From the NCBI GenBank assembly GCA_023512835.1, contig CM042090.1, positions 12,121,343-12,185,342 on the forward strand: a stretch of 64,000 nucleotides of DNA, written 5' to 3'. The notes under the pieces are model-generated. The model searched no databases. It had not been told where the DNA came from and saw only the letters and a program-made list of their open reading frames with translations. Of the stretch, positions 11,085 through 23,500 are shown piece by piece. Every line of letters begins with the position of its first letter. Positions within the stretch are counted from its first letter, which is position 1. The DNA is from Taxillus chinensis. Its lineage: Eukaryota > Streptophyta > Magnoliopsida > Santalales > Loranthaceae. The translations under genes and the position numbers were made by a program.

Positions 11085-12045
11085 ACCCGTTTTTGACCGG
11101 GCTCGTACTAGCTTTGTGTAAGGACCTCAATGCTAGTTCATTCAGTTGATCCTAGAGCCATCCCTGCACAAGGCTCACACAAACCATGAAAGAAAAGAAA
11201 AACACGGAGTCATCACCAAATAATTTAGAGGTGTGATTGGCACCTAAAAAAAGAAAAGTCTACGGTTCTAAAGACTTAGGTTCAACAGTCAGTTACGTGT
11301 GAGAAAGAAAAAAAACTCTTGCACCCCTACAATGCGCACAATTGATACATAGTCTCAATCTATGAGTGTTTGTTTGCATTATTCAAAAAGAAGTTATTTT
11401 TTAGATTTTTAATTTCAGGAAAAGGGAGTTTTAGATTTAGGCCTTAAAAACAAAAGGAAAATGCTTTTACGTAAATAAAAGGAGACATTCTAATTTTAAA
11501 AAAAGAATGTGTAATCTAGGCCCATGTGATAGTATTACATTTTTTAGGAAAATGAAAGTAATTTTCTTACTCCGTCTTTTCTAATCTCTTTCCGGAAGAG
11601 CCTTCTTTCTTCTATCACTGATGCCTCTTTTCCGGAATCGCCTTTTTTCTTCTTTTTTTTCCCCTCTCTACCTCTTGGGGCAATCTATTTATAGGTGTTT
11701 AGGGAAAATATCCGTTAATGCATTAATTGCACCCTTTATAGTTCCAATGGGTCAATGGTGATGTCCTGAGAGCTTAATTATGGCTCCCCATTCCCATGTT
11801 TGAAAAAGGGAGTCCCAATGTCTGAAAATAAAATCCCTTGAAATTATTTTAATCTTCTGCCCGAAGTGATTATGTTGTATCTAGACGCTTTGGTGGGAAA
11901 ACTGAATGAATTTCCAGCTTTATTGGTGTCGTTCCCCTAGGTCAACTGTGATGTCCCGAGGAGTTCATCTTTTTAATTATGGAGGCTCCCCGTCCTTACG
12001 TTTAAAAATGGAGTCCTAAGACGTTGGTTCCAAAAGGAGTTTGAT
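11085..12045. mobile_element. LTR-retrotransposon untranslated/LTR-derived sequence
   Basis: The block around ACACGGAGTCATCACCAAATA, GATTGGCACC and CAGTCAGTTACGTGTGAGAA resembles a conserved non-coding segment of plant Ty3/gypsy elements. A short ATGTCCYGAG-containing phrase occurs twice (about 11760 and 11950). It probably belongs with the gag remnant at 12384. Boundaries are not resolved. Confidence 0.4.
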
Positions 12046-12330
12046 TGAAGGGACATCCTTAATCCTTATCGTTCTGTTTTTAGTCGCCAAATCCAATGCG
12101 TTCACGTCCTGCGATTCTGCAGTCGTTGGCGTGGGGGTACATATTCTTCCACAATAAAGATACCAACACTGCAAAATCAAACATTATGTCAACATGGATA
12201 ACTACTCTAAAACCATAGCCTAAAAATAAATAAATAAATTAGAGAACTTAATATAAAAATATATAATTGTAACAAATCTGTATTTAAAAAAACTAGTTGT
12301 AAACATCTACAACTCACGAAATACGAGGAG
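12046..12330 (+). repeat. Direct repeat, copy 2
   Basis: Second copy of the 9415-9710 block, differing at scattered positions and lacking most of the A-run present in copy 1. The gag remnant follows within 60 bp. Confidence 0.8.
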
Positions 12331-12910
12331 AAAGTTGTTTGTAATGATACAATACTAGACCCACTGCTATATGAAGCTTCGGAATGCTTCAAGGACTTGT
12401 TAATATCATGTCCTCATCATGGTTTGAAGAGTGGCTTTTGATTCAATCCTTTTATCAAGGGTTGACTTATTCAGCAAGAGATATGGTAGATGCAACAACC
12501 AGCGGGGCATTAGTGGAAAAACTAGTTGATGAAGCTTGGAATTTAGTTGAGAAAGTAGCTTTAAACGCATAGTAGTGGTCCAGTGTGTGAGCCCTGCCCA
12601 AACGTGAAGTTACAGAACCTAGGAAGTATGTGGTTAATACTTTAAACCTCTTGGCTGCCCGAGTACAAACTCTCACAAAGAAGATATTAAATGGGTGGCA
12701 CTACATTGGAACAGGTTGTTGCCTGTAGTATTTGTGGTGTCGAGGACTGTTGGACCTCATTTTGTCCAAGTTGGATACACATGTTCAATTTGTCATCACC
12801 AGATTTCGTCCGGAGGAAAACCTACTTTCAGAAATGCAATTCCCCCAATCTTCACCCAACTGTGATGAAAAAAACAGTGTCGCAACCAACTATTTTTAGA
12901 GTGCAGTTGG
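12331..12910 (+). pseudogene. Ty3/gypsy (Athila-like) gag fragment
   Basis: Translations in shifting frames read like the gag domain of Athila-type retrotransposons. The series is YEASECFKDLL, then CPHH, then WLLIQSFYQGLTYSARDMVD, then GALVEKLVDEAWNLVEKVA. After frame changes come PREYVV-like and LNLLAARVQTLTKK segments and a cysteine cluster, CSICGVEDCWTSFCPSW. Stops and frameshifts break it, so no functional Gag is made. It is a remnant of a larger element and the rest of pol is not next to it. Family assignment rests on remembered conserved gag phrases. Confidence 0.7.
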
Positions 12911-13589
12911 TCACGTAAAAAAATAATTTACATTGCTAGAACTAGATTCAAAAATTGATTACACATAATAAAGTATTAAAACACTCATAACGCTCTTTCG
13001 AAACCTATCTTAAGAGGAAAAAGTTTCTAATTTATTTTATCTACTTGCTTTAATTTCACTTATCTAAAACTATATTTGTTTTTATTTTCTTAAAGGCTTA
13101 AAGTTTTTACTCTTTTTATTTTTATAAATTATTTGTTAAAATCAAATTAAATCTAATTACCCTAAAAAAATCTAAGAGATCCTAAAAATTAAAGTGTTTA
13201 AAAAACTAAAGAATAAATTTAAAAGAATAATTAAGTACTAAATTATTATTAATTTTATTTTATGAGAAAAACCTAAAAATATTCACTCAAAAGATTCTAA
13301 AAGAACTTCTAAAGAATCTAAAGGAATCTAAAGAAATTTAAAAAGTTTGAGATGAATTTTTAAATAACAAGAACACCTTTTTTAAAAGCAATTTTGAGTT
13401 TTTATTTTGAAATTTTAAGACAACTTCTTTTTGTTTTCTAGGAAAAGGAATAGGATTTGAAGAAATAATTTTATCTGTGATCTTGTTATTAGAGAAAACA
13501 TTTTTCATATTTTAAGAAAACCCTTTTTTGTTCCTATAACATAAGAAAATATAGACAAGCGTATTTGTATGTGACAAGTGACATTCATA
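12911..13589. other. Very AT-rich spacer
   Basis: Repeated CTAAAGAATC-like short motifs near 13300-13340. No gene seen. Confidence 0.5.
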
Positions 13590-15350
13590 AAACAAAATAA
13601 AACTCCCTCTTTTTTTGTTTTTTTAATCTCACCCTTTTTCTCTCTCTTTTTTTTCTTTTTTTTTTCTTTTCCACTATTTTCTTACATATTACAATTGAAA
13701 GGCCCTGAACCTGATTATAAACCGAAGAGGAAGGAAAAATAAAAATAATAAATAAATAAAAATAAAAATACAATGGTTGACGGGTTCCTGCAACATCAAT
13801 TGTTAGAACAAAACTAAAATACAGATAAAGGCCTACACAAAACCATGCAAGCAAGTCTAAATCTTAGTAGAACCGAGCAGGAGACAAAAGCACAGTAGAC
13901 ACAGACCAAAAAACGATACACGCAGGCCAAAACCGACTGGAGCTACCCAGTCTTATTCAAGCAGACGGATTCAGAATAACACATGCCTAAACAAACTATA
14001 TAGGAAAGGGAAAACAAAAATTAACAGTGATGAAAATAAACCATATAGACTAGTGTTCGAAGGTTACCATACTGTCATACTGATATCAAAACCAAACGAG
14101 ACAGGAATACCAAAAATTATAGTAATTATGGTGATGAAATTCATGGCTGAAAGAGCAAATGGGTAAGACCTAAACCTTCAAATCTGAGATGAAAACCAGT
14201 CACCGAAAACCAGTCACGAACACAAAAAAACAAATCACTACTTCCGTCATAAAACAATTTTTAAACCAGAGGAAAGAAAAGACTAAACCCAGAAAACATC
14301 CCGTATATGCTTGCTAAACTCACGAGAACAGAGAATCAGCGATTGAAACAGATAAACCAATGCAACAAATAAAAAAGGTAACTGGGGTGACAAACAAACA
14401 ACACATCGACCTCACTTAAGTACAGGCAGGGAGAACAAGCAATCAAACCAAACAACAAAAGGGAAAGGAAAAATCAGTAACATATTAAGAAAAACAAAGT
14501 GGCTCTTTTCTTCAACCTCGTGGACAGCAGAGTTAGGAGACGCAGGGGAATGAAGTAGTGAAGTCGTGGTAGGACGGCGTCACGGCAGCGGCGAGGGGAC
14601 TTCAAGGTCAGCGGCAGCAACGGTGGGGAAGCTAGGGCATGCCGTGGCTGGAGTCGCTTGCGTCGGCCAGTCAGTGTACCAACGTCGTGGAGGGTCAAGG
14701 CAGGTCGCCGTTGCCCGTTGGGGCAATCGATGTTGGTCGACTGTGTCCCGACTGGGTGCAACAGCGGCGGCCGGCGAGGCGATTTCTAATTTGGAAATGA
14801 TGGTGGCTTGTGGTGCGATTAAAGGGGGCGATGAAGAAGCCAAAGGACGCGGCTGGTGATGCAACGTCCGGGCAGAGGACTCTCTGTAGCGATTTGAGGG
14901 AGAAGATGAAGAGGGTTTATGATTTGTATCTAGGTTGTTTTTGCTTTTTTTTTTTTGATTCGAGAGCCCACGCCTGATTGGAGGAGTTTGGGGTTTATAT
15001 AGAAGACGGGATTTAGGGTTTGGGATCGATTCTGGGGCGGCGAGGAAGTGGTTCGGCGTGGTCCGTCGTTTGGCTCGAGTGGGGTTGTTCGGCTCGGACA
15101 AGCATGGGCGAGGCATGGCGTGGAGGTCTGGACGGCCGGACTCTGCTGTGGTCCTCTGGTGCAGAGGTCGGGCGTGGAGGAGGAGGAAGAGGAAAGAGGG
15201 TCCTGCGTCTGCACCTGCGCAGCGTGAGGGAGACGGGACAGAGAAGAGGAAGTTGACTTTTTTGGTTTTTGTTTTGCTTTTTTATTTTAGTGTTTTGTTT
15301 TTGTTGTGCTTTATTGTTAAACCAATGAGTAAGTTACATGTGGACTGATA
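13590..15350 (-). mobile_element. Probable LTR or promoter-bearing repeat, minus strand
   Basis: On the minus strand this block has TATATAAACCCC (near 14994-15005) followed by a pyrimidine-rich leader and a GC-rich, proline/serine/arginine-coding-like stretch (14500-15250). Long overlapping ORFs occur on both strands there, but all are low complexity with no known domain. The organisation (upstream GC-rich region, TATA box, long leader) suggests an LTR or a decayed promoter region rather than a gene. No terminal repeats were identified. Confidence 0.3.
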
Positions 15351-16190
15351 TGAAATAGGCAAGCCAGAAAATAGTATTTCTAGGTTTTCAGTTGGATATA
15401 TTTTTACATTTTTTGAATCGGGAAGACTGAGCTTCAAAAAGTCACGAAAAAAATTATTTTCGTACTCAACTAGTCAAAAAATTTTATTTTGAATCGGGAA
15501 GTTCGTTTTTTGTGTCATTTTAAAATTATTTGCCCAATCTCGCCCTAAATCATTTTATTGCAAGAAAAAAAATTGAAGAAAAAGGGCTCCCAAAAGCAAT
15601 TATATACAATATATATATATATATATATCAAAAATCTCATAAAAGTGAGTAGAGTAAGAAAATGAGATTCATGACCTGATCCGAAGTGTCATTTTTAAAG
15701 TTGATCATCGTTTGATCATTGTTAGCGGTCCGAATATTATTTTAACTATAACTTCTTGTTAACCCTAGTTAGTGAAAGGCATTATCCAATATTTTGGCTT
15801 TTAACACCTTTTTCTAAATAAGTCATTGAAGTTATACTCTTTGAATCGATGGTTACATCAAATAGAAAAAAGGTTGAAAGTTGAAAACGAATTTGTATAT
15901 CTAACTCGGACAAAATAGGATCCAACACAATTCAGAATGTTTTATATACCTGTGTGTTTTCTGCATTATTTTACAACGTAATAAAAAGTCATGACTATCA
16001 ATCCAAGAAATGTGCAACATGGATTAGTGTCTCCTTGAAGTTTTTAAACATCAATGAGCCAGCCCTAGCTTTCAGCTATCATGGAACTGCTCCCGAATAA
16101 TAGAAAATAAAATTTAAAGAATATCGCAATTGATTGTATTCGATTCTAGTGACAAATGAAAGAATTATAAGCAAAACTGTATTTAGATCG
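15351..16190. other. AT-rich spacer with (TA)n run
   Basis: Two copies of a TTTTGAATCGGGAAG phrase occur near 15412 and 15488. A (TA)n run lies at about 15610-15629. No gene seen. Confidence 0.5.
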
Positions 16191-16193
16191 TAA

Positions 16194-16976
16194 GAACAAC
16201 TCTAACCCACTTTGTATTATATAAATGTAGACAGTAAAACTTAAAAGTTCTGCTCCAATAGACTCTTCACATCTAAAAATTATTACAGTAACTCTTCACA
16301 AATGAAGAGTTACTATTCAAAATCTACATTTTATGGAATCGACAGCGGCGGCGAGGGGAGTGGAGTTCACGCTCCCTTCTCCTCTACCGGAGATCTGCTG
16401 CGGAGGGTGGAGGAGATGGTGCACTCTTTTCATGTTGCAATCAATCAATCGACAATCGGTACGTTTGATTGGTGTGGGACTCTTGCCAAAACGAAACCCA
16501 GATACGGATTTTAGTGAGATAAGGAGTGGTTGAGGAAGGTGGGCATTTCCAAAACGAAACCCAGATATGGAGTGGTTGGTTAGGGGTCTTGGCCTCTCGG
16601 AAGGAGATAAGATCTTTGGGTTATGTGTGTTCAGCGACGCTTCACTAGGGCTAGAGGCGGTGGTGGCAGGCGATGAAATCCATGCGCAGGGTTGAAAGGC
16701 GGTGGTGACGTCTGCGACAGTTGGGTGTTTGACGATCCGTAAAAAATATATTATTTTAACATAAATACATAAAAAATAGATAATGGTGTTGGAGTTAAAA
16801 CTTAAAAAAATACAAATAAAAAATACAGGTATTATTTTAAACTTAAAAAATACCTTTTTACATGTAATTTTTTTTTTAAAACTTAAAAAAAATACAGGTA
16901 TTATTTTAAACTTAAAAAATACCTTTTTACATGTGAAATTTTTTTTACGATAAAAAATACATAGTGCTGAGTGCTC
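16194..16976. mobile_element. Tourist/Harbinger-like element with GC-rich cargo
   Basis: 783 bp flanked by TAA (16191-16193 and 16977-16979), ending in GTGCTC. Its first 130 bp, including the CTCCAATAG and TTACAGTAACTCTTCACA phrases, is homologous (inverted) to the right end of 10053-10877. The central part, 16320-16740, is GC-rich with overlapping ORFs on both strands and could be a captured host fragment. A 65-bp segment around ACAGGTATTATTTTAAACTT is tandemly duplicated at 16820-16935. Confidence 0.65.
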
Positions 16977-17149
16977 TAAGCCAAACAACAACAGTCAGCA
17001 TTAGCCCGACCGCAATAGACATTTTGTATCCTTTATTTCTGTATTATTATTATTATTATTCTTATTAGGATATAATTTACCTCCAACACGACACATGTTG
17101 TTAAATAATTGTGCAAATATGTATCGTGGCAAATGATAACTCTTTTAAC

Positions 17150-18110
17150 ATTAGCCCTCTGTTAACGTAGAAACATCGCACGTTTGTCTCGGAACTCGTC
17201 CTCTCCTAGCATTGATTCCAACCGTCCCTCTGCTATACTCCAAACCCAACAAACCCTCCTTTAGTCAACGACTCCTCTTTCTCTGCCGCCAACCTCCCCT
17301 TTGAGATTTCGAAATTTTCAGTCACCCCTGTCGCAGCCGACGGATTCTCCCTCGACAAGGCCCTAGCGCGGTGTCTTCCAAGAGGAGATTTCCAACCACA
17401 ACGTGTCGGTGGAGGAGTCGATGGTGAAGGAGCAGAGCAGCAGTCGTGGGAAGCAACGCAACAAGGGTGCGTGTAATTACTTCCGCCGCAGCAGACGGAT
17501 TCTCCCTCAACAAGGTCCTAGCACTGTGGATTGGTGGCTTCAAAGAGGGGATTTCTCGCTAGATGGCACCATACGCAGCGCGACACCACTGTTGGACCGC
17601 CTCGCTACATGGCACCATACACTATTTGGATTTCTTGTTGTCTGAATTGATGAAGACCAGTAACGTTTGGTACCCAATTTACTCCTTGGTTCTTACCAAA
17701 ACTTTTCATTCTAAAACGTGTTTCCTATAATTTAAGACGCTTCTCATGCAAAGTTTTTCTTTTAATTTCTATCTTATTGTGTTACAGTTTGATCTACTGT
17801 GTTCTTTTTACTGGGTTTAAGGAGTTTTGAAGTGACTCGTGTTTTATTCCATTTTCAGGTGATTTTGGCTCTTTTGGGTGAGCCCAGTGACAGCTCTGAC
17901 GCACAATCTAATCTCATTGCTTATATGTCCGTTGAAGACCTAAACGCACCAAGTGACAATCCTAAAGCATTGCACGAACAGATTCAGAAGTGTAACTTAA
18001 CCAAGTCCCGCCTTTCCGGAGTAACACTATTGGAGGTGCAATCTCTAAAATGCTTGTTAACTCTTTTATATATGTCATTTAGATTTATAATTGTTGATTG
18101 ATAAGAGAGA
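17150..18110 (+). pseudogene. Exon-like gene debris, unidentified
   Basis: 17250-17550 is GC-richer and contains a partial local duplication: GACGGATTCTCCCTC recurs about 155 bp apart. At 17860-18038 an open stretch is preceded by a polypyrimidine tract and CAG and followed by a GTGCAATC donor-like site. It would encode ALLGEPSDSSDAQSN, VEDLNAPSDNPK and LHEQIQKCNLTKSRL. This looks like an internal exon of a host gene, but no upstream or downstream partner exon was found and the family is not recognised. It is probably a fragment left by duplication or transposition. Confidence 0.3.
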
Positions 18111-18423
18111 GTATTAGGATTAATCACATTGTATATAATTTAGTGGATTAGAATGCGTTCCCTTGGAGGCTACCTAGAGGTTGGTGTTCCAACCAAAGTC
18201 ATTAAATTTTGCTTGGGATGCTACACGGCTAAGAATTGTTGGCATTCATAACCTGCAAAAAAGTGGATCCTCATAGCAAATGGACATTTAGGAGCTAGAA
18301 TTATTAGGTGGAATCTGAACTAGGCAATGAAACTGTCAGCCAAGCCAATCAGGGAATTTAGGCCTGGAAAAGTATACATAGTAGATGACATATATCTTAA
18401 GCTTGCTTAAGATTTGGAGCTTA

Positions 18424-18845
18424 AGAGTTTGGAGCTTAAGCCTCTTCCATCACATTGAAGCCTGCTTGCTTGTCGGCCGTTGTCGTGATTGCTACGAAAC
18501 AAAACAAAAAGAAAGCAAGAAAGAAAATGTTGCCACCACAGCTACGAAAATAAACACACAAACCTACAACCCCCATCAAATCACAAAAGCTTGATGAGAT
18601 CCATCTTGACTCATATGAACAAGCACGGTAAACTCCAACAAAGGTAAGAGTTTGGAGCTTAAGCATCTTCCATCACATTTAAGCCTGCTTGCTTGTCAGC
18701 CATTGTTGGGATTGCTACGAAACAAAACAAAAAGAAAGCAAGAAAGAAAATGTTGCCACCACAGCTAGAAAATAAACACACAAACCTATAACCCCCATCA
18801 AATCACAAAAGGTTGATGAGATCCATCTTGACTCACAAGCATGGA
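18424..18845 (+). repeat. Two tandem copies of a ~225-bp unit
   Basis: Copy 1 starts at about 18424 and copy 2 at about 18649, both with AGAGTTTGGAGCTTAAG. They stay nearly identical through GAAAATGTTGCCACCACAGC and GATGAGATCCATCTTGACTC. Non-coding. The Ty3/gypsy remnant follows immediately. Confidence 0.85.
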
Positions 18846-19065
18846 CATAAAGGAATGTACCATGAGGTGGCATATTCGACACATTCAGCATAAACAAATT
18901 CGTGTGGATGACTTGGTGCTATTATACAATTCTCGTTTGCGGTTATTTCTGGGTAAGCAAGTTTAAATCACGATGGACCAGTCCTTACCAAGTTATTTCC
19001 GTTGCTCCACATGGTGTTGTCGAAATATGGACAATGACTGAAAACTTATTTTATCAGCACCCTGG
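18846..19065 (+). pseudogene. Ty3/gypsy (Athila-like) integrase C-terminal remnant
   Basis: In shifting frames it reads DLVLLYNSRLRLFLGK, then SRWTSPYQVISVAPHGVVEI. This matches the well-known C-terminal integrase phrase of Athila-type elements (LLFNSRLRLFPGKLKSRW followed by GPY and PHGAVE). It is short and broken. Confidence 0.65.
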
Positions 19066-19244
19066 TTGATAATGGTGAGGTTCATCACCTCACCACTCCT
19101 CCATTGTCCACATGATAATAAGGAAGAAGATGTCAAGCTTATAACATTAGTCAAAATACTTTATTTTAATTTCTTTTTACCTGTTTTCTTTTCATCTTTT
19201 TCCCCGCTCAAATTCTTCCACATCTCTTGTACCTTTTACCAAAC

Positions 19245-19286
19245 AAAGGGTAATGTGAGTTTATTTAATGAAATGTATTAAGATGG

Positions 19287-19356
<70 letters not shown>

Positions 19357-19798
19357 GGGGTGGGGGTTGGGGGGGGGGTTGGTGGGGGGGGGATATGGGG
19401 GGGGGGGGGGGGGGGGGGGGGGGGGAGGGGGGGAGAGGGGGGGGGGGGAGAAGGGGGGGGGGGGTGGGGGGGGAGGGGAAGGGGGGGGGGGGGGGGGTGG
19501 TGTTTTGGTTTTTGGGTTGGGGAGGGGGGAAGGGGGGTGGGTGAGAGAGAGGTAATGAATGGGGGGGGGGGGGGGGAGGGGGTGGGGGGGGAGTGGGGTT
19601 TTTTTTTTTGTGGTTGTTGGGTTTGGTTGAAAAATTTGTTTTTTGTTTATTTGGGTGGGTTTATTTTTGTTTTTTTGGATTATGGGGTTTAGGTTATTTG
19701 GGAAAGGTAGAAATATTATGGGGGTTAGAGATTTATTTGTTTTTTTTTTTTTTAGTTTTAGAGTTTGTTTTTGTGTGATATAATTTATTTATTTATTG
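19245..19798. repeat. Cytosine-free G-rich then G/T-rich tract
   Basis: No C occurs on the plus strand for about 554 nt. 19289-19590 is almost pure G with scattered A and T. 19590-19798 is G/T-rich with some A. The long Gly-rich ORFs here are composition artefacts. It could be an extreme homopurine/G-quadruplex tract or a sequencing/assembly artefact. Confidence 0.85.
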
Positions 19799-20564
19799 CA
19801 TATATTACACTTGACTTGCATTTAAAATATTGTATTAGATATAACTATTAGATATTAGTACATGGCTGTTTAGATATAACATTTTGACTTATTTAAAATA
19901 TTGTATTATTACATAACTATTTTGATTTTTAAAATTATATTTATTTTATAATATAAGTGAATGAGTAAAATTATTATATTATTATATTTGATTGTTGTAT
20001 GCATTATTCAAAATAGTTTGATTAAAAATAAATTCAACACAAGTTTAAAAAAATGATAGAAACAAAAGTAATACATATTCGGCCAAATATATTCACTTGA
20101 TTTGGAGATGGGTACAATCTTTTCAAACCACTTAAATTAGCTTGGTGGTAAATTAAGTCAAGGCTGGCCAAATTACACATGCAGCTTGGGTTGTGCGAGG
20201 AAGTGGACGTGAAGGAGGACAAGACGGCGTGCGGGCGGCTTTTGAGAATCCGTGGTGCGTTTCAATATTTTGGAGAAGATCCAATATCCAAATTTGCGCA
20301 TAAAGAATCACGAGCGTTTTTTTTTTTTACAATAATGCTAAACTCCATCCTTCAATTCCTTAAAAATCATCTTACCCCAACCTCACCAGTACACGTCTGT
20401 TGATTGCCAAAAAGTTTTATTGAAAAATTAACCAATAATCGGAAAACCCAAATTTAAGACAAATGTTACTAAATACAGAGTGATTATTAACCTGGAAGGA
20501 AGTTAAAAGCCCAACCAAAGAACAAGCAGTTGACAAATTATATCAGAACCCCACGACATCAGTA
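19799..20564. other. Spacer downstream of the lipase gene
   Basis: AT-rich, with no gene recognised. The lipase 3' UTR and poly(A) site (minus strand) must lie here. TTATTG/TTAATA-type signals are present but none is decisive. Confidence 0.4.
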
Positions 20565-23500
20565 CTAATTTGTGGTCTCAAGGAAGTGACGAGTGGAACC
20601 ATTCATGTCCATCAAACGAGCGCTGCTGTCGTAGTCCTGGGGGGCATGGTCTGGAAGACCTGGAACTAATAACCCAAAAACCCTGTAAACCCTCATGAAC
20701 CACCCTTCTTTGTAGGAGGGTCCCCATATGTAGCCCGAAATAAAGCTCCTTATCAGCTCCCAAACAGCGTTAAAGAACATAGGGATCGCAGCCTGTACTG
20801 AGAAGTAGTTCTTGTTCGGTTCTTCCCAAACTCCCTGCACACAAATAAATATTTTATTCCATAAAAAACAGTGTAGTTTTGATGCATGGCAACTATGGAA
20901 AAAACGAACGCATATAAAAAAGGTATAGAATTCAAATTTTCCAGCCCTTGGTGGAGACCAAAAACAGGCGGAGGATTGAAAATTTCTCTTGTTGTCGGTG
21001 CAATGTTTTCTGCCGTGAAAAAGGACAGAAAACGTATAAGAAATTTTTTTGTCCATCCACAGGTAGCTTGTTTATTATTCAACAAGGTCAAATTAGTATT
21101 TTTCAGAATATTATAATTTTTCAGTTTTTTTTTTCATAAAATTATAAAAAAACTACTTTTTCCATTACTTTTTCATTCCAACCAAACAACAACCTTTAAC
21201 TTTCTATACAATTTTCACCTTAAATTCTTCTACCTTTTATCTATCCTTTACCAGGCGAAGGGTAAATACATAGGAAAAAAAATGAAAAAATGCTTTCTAT
21301 CATTGGCGTTACGTAACAGTAGATAATTAGGACGACGTGTCAGGAAGAAAAAAAATAAAATTATAAATAAATTACAGCTGTCTACAGAGCGATGTTGCGA
21401 GCTAGCTATATATATCATTTAAAAAAAATCTATACAACTAAACCAAAATGAGTCTAGTAACCGTTGTTCTCTCTTATTTAAAGAAAGAATAATGTTATAT
21501 ACACAGAAATTGCATAATCGGAGGGTAATCATGGGTAATCATGCCAACATGATAGCATATTAGATTATTAGAGAGCGAAAAAAATCATGATTATCCACAT
21601 TAATCATAGTTTCATGACGATGTCACGAGTTGGTTTTACATATCATTTCTATTTGATTGACCATGATTGGATTAAGTATGATTTCAATCTTGATTTCGAA
21701 CCGGATGACTTAGCCGGATGCAGACGTGTCGGCATTTGAACAGTAAATGATATTTTAAATTTATTTTGCATATCAATTATCAGTAGGAAAGATTATGACA
21801 CGTTAGCTTCCGCTCTCAATCTGACTGAGTCATCCGATTAAAAATCTTTATTTATATGATTTTGGTATTGTGGGATATTTTTTTGATACATTTATAATTT
21901 TGTTGTAACTTTTTTTTTAATGCTTACCTCGCCTCGGTAGATGCTATTGAAGTAGATGCAGGGTCCAAAGTGCTTATACATGAGTGCTGCATCGTCATAA
22001 GGCAACCTCGGCACCAAGTCGTTATTGTAAACATGCCTAATGTACTTGACATCGTGTTTTCTGAAGTGCTCACTCGCGAACTTTCCAAACTCCTCATCTC
22101 CCACCCTCGGCTGCCCAAACGTGTAAACAGCTTCCAATTTGTCCAACATCCATCCTTCCCCATGCATGGCCAGAATCGCAGGAAACAAAATCGCCAATGC
22201 CCCTCCAAGACTGTGACCAGTCACTATAAATTTTGTCTCATCGTTCTTCCTGAGAAGCTCTCGTAGAATTTGCCTAACCGCGTAGTAGGCGGGAGGTTCG
22301 TGCCCTTTGTGGCTCTCTTCAGTGATCTCATTAGGCCAACCCCTGCTTCTCTGAAGGCCCAAGGCTTTCATGAACCCGGCGTGGATCCGGCCTGCGCCGG
22401 GGAGCTCGAACCAAGAGATATCGACGTCGGTGGACCACTGGTCGGCATCAAATGGCTCGGTGCCTCGGAAGGCTACCACGATTGTCTCGGTACGGACGGT
22501 CGTGTCCCGGAGTAAGAAGGCTTGGGTGGTGCATTTATCCTGATAGTCTGTCGATTGAATATCAAACAAAACCATCTCAAAGAGCTTAATTTATATGAAA
22601 AAGGGCGAATTCAAAATAGGGTTTACAATGTGCATGGATCGGCTTTAAATTACTTGCTTATTAGTTTTATCTAATCTATAAAGAATTTAGAATCAAACTA
22701 GTATTTGATTATAAGGTATGCTTCTACTAGCTAGTTCATGTAACCTCACGTAATTTTTGTGAGCCAAAACTATATGCATTTAAACTAAAAAATCAATTAG
22801 GCCAAATAAAATAAATAAATAAAGCATAAGCAATTAAATATCTATATTTATAATTATTGGCCACATTCCAGGATAATTATTGATATTAGATCAATCTGCT
22901 CGCGATTTTACAGTAAAACTGTAATTTATTCGTAATTTTATTTCTCTTCTAATAATCCAATATGATGTCAGATGTAACATTACTCTAAAAATAATTTTAT
23001 GTTTTATTTATCAGGCACTATAATAATCCTTATACTAAAATATAATTAAAATATTTTTATTTTTAAGAAAATCATAATAATTTTATTTTTATTTATCAAA
23101 TATTTATTAAATAATAATCTTACTATCTACTTTTACTTTTAAAGTAATAATTTATCAAATATTGCCAATTGCTATAAAACCTATTTTCACCGTAATGTTT
23201 TTCCAATCCATCAACCAACTATATGGCGACCTGCCACTATGATAATAAAAGCAAAGCAAAATAAATAAAACAAAAAAACATATCCTACATCACTGTCTCC
23301 TCTCAAGTCGTTGTCCCGTCCCCATCTTCCCGCTGCCGCTGTGCAGCATGAGAGTCAACCCTCATTTTTGCATAAGGATCGTTGCCTCCTTTTTCTCCTT
23401 GTCTCCTATGCCATGTTGCCAATTGCTAAATCAAGCTCTCCTCACCTACCGAAGCTACCGCCACTGTCTGCAACCCTCTCCAATCTCAAATCCTCACCTC

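Noticed and set aside
14474..15348. Long overlapping ORFs on both strands (up to 178 aa)
   Set aside because: GC-rich, low-complexity Pro/Ser/Arg or Gly/Arg translations in several frames at once, with no domain. Composition explains them.
19268..19692. Several overlapping glycine-rich ORFs
   Set aside because: They are a direct product of the poly-G tract in every frame, with no start context, domain or codon signal.
20886..22515. Plus-strand ORFs across the lipase exons
   Set aside because: Antisense shadows of exons 4 and 5; the minus-strand frame has the lipase motifs and splice sites.
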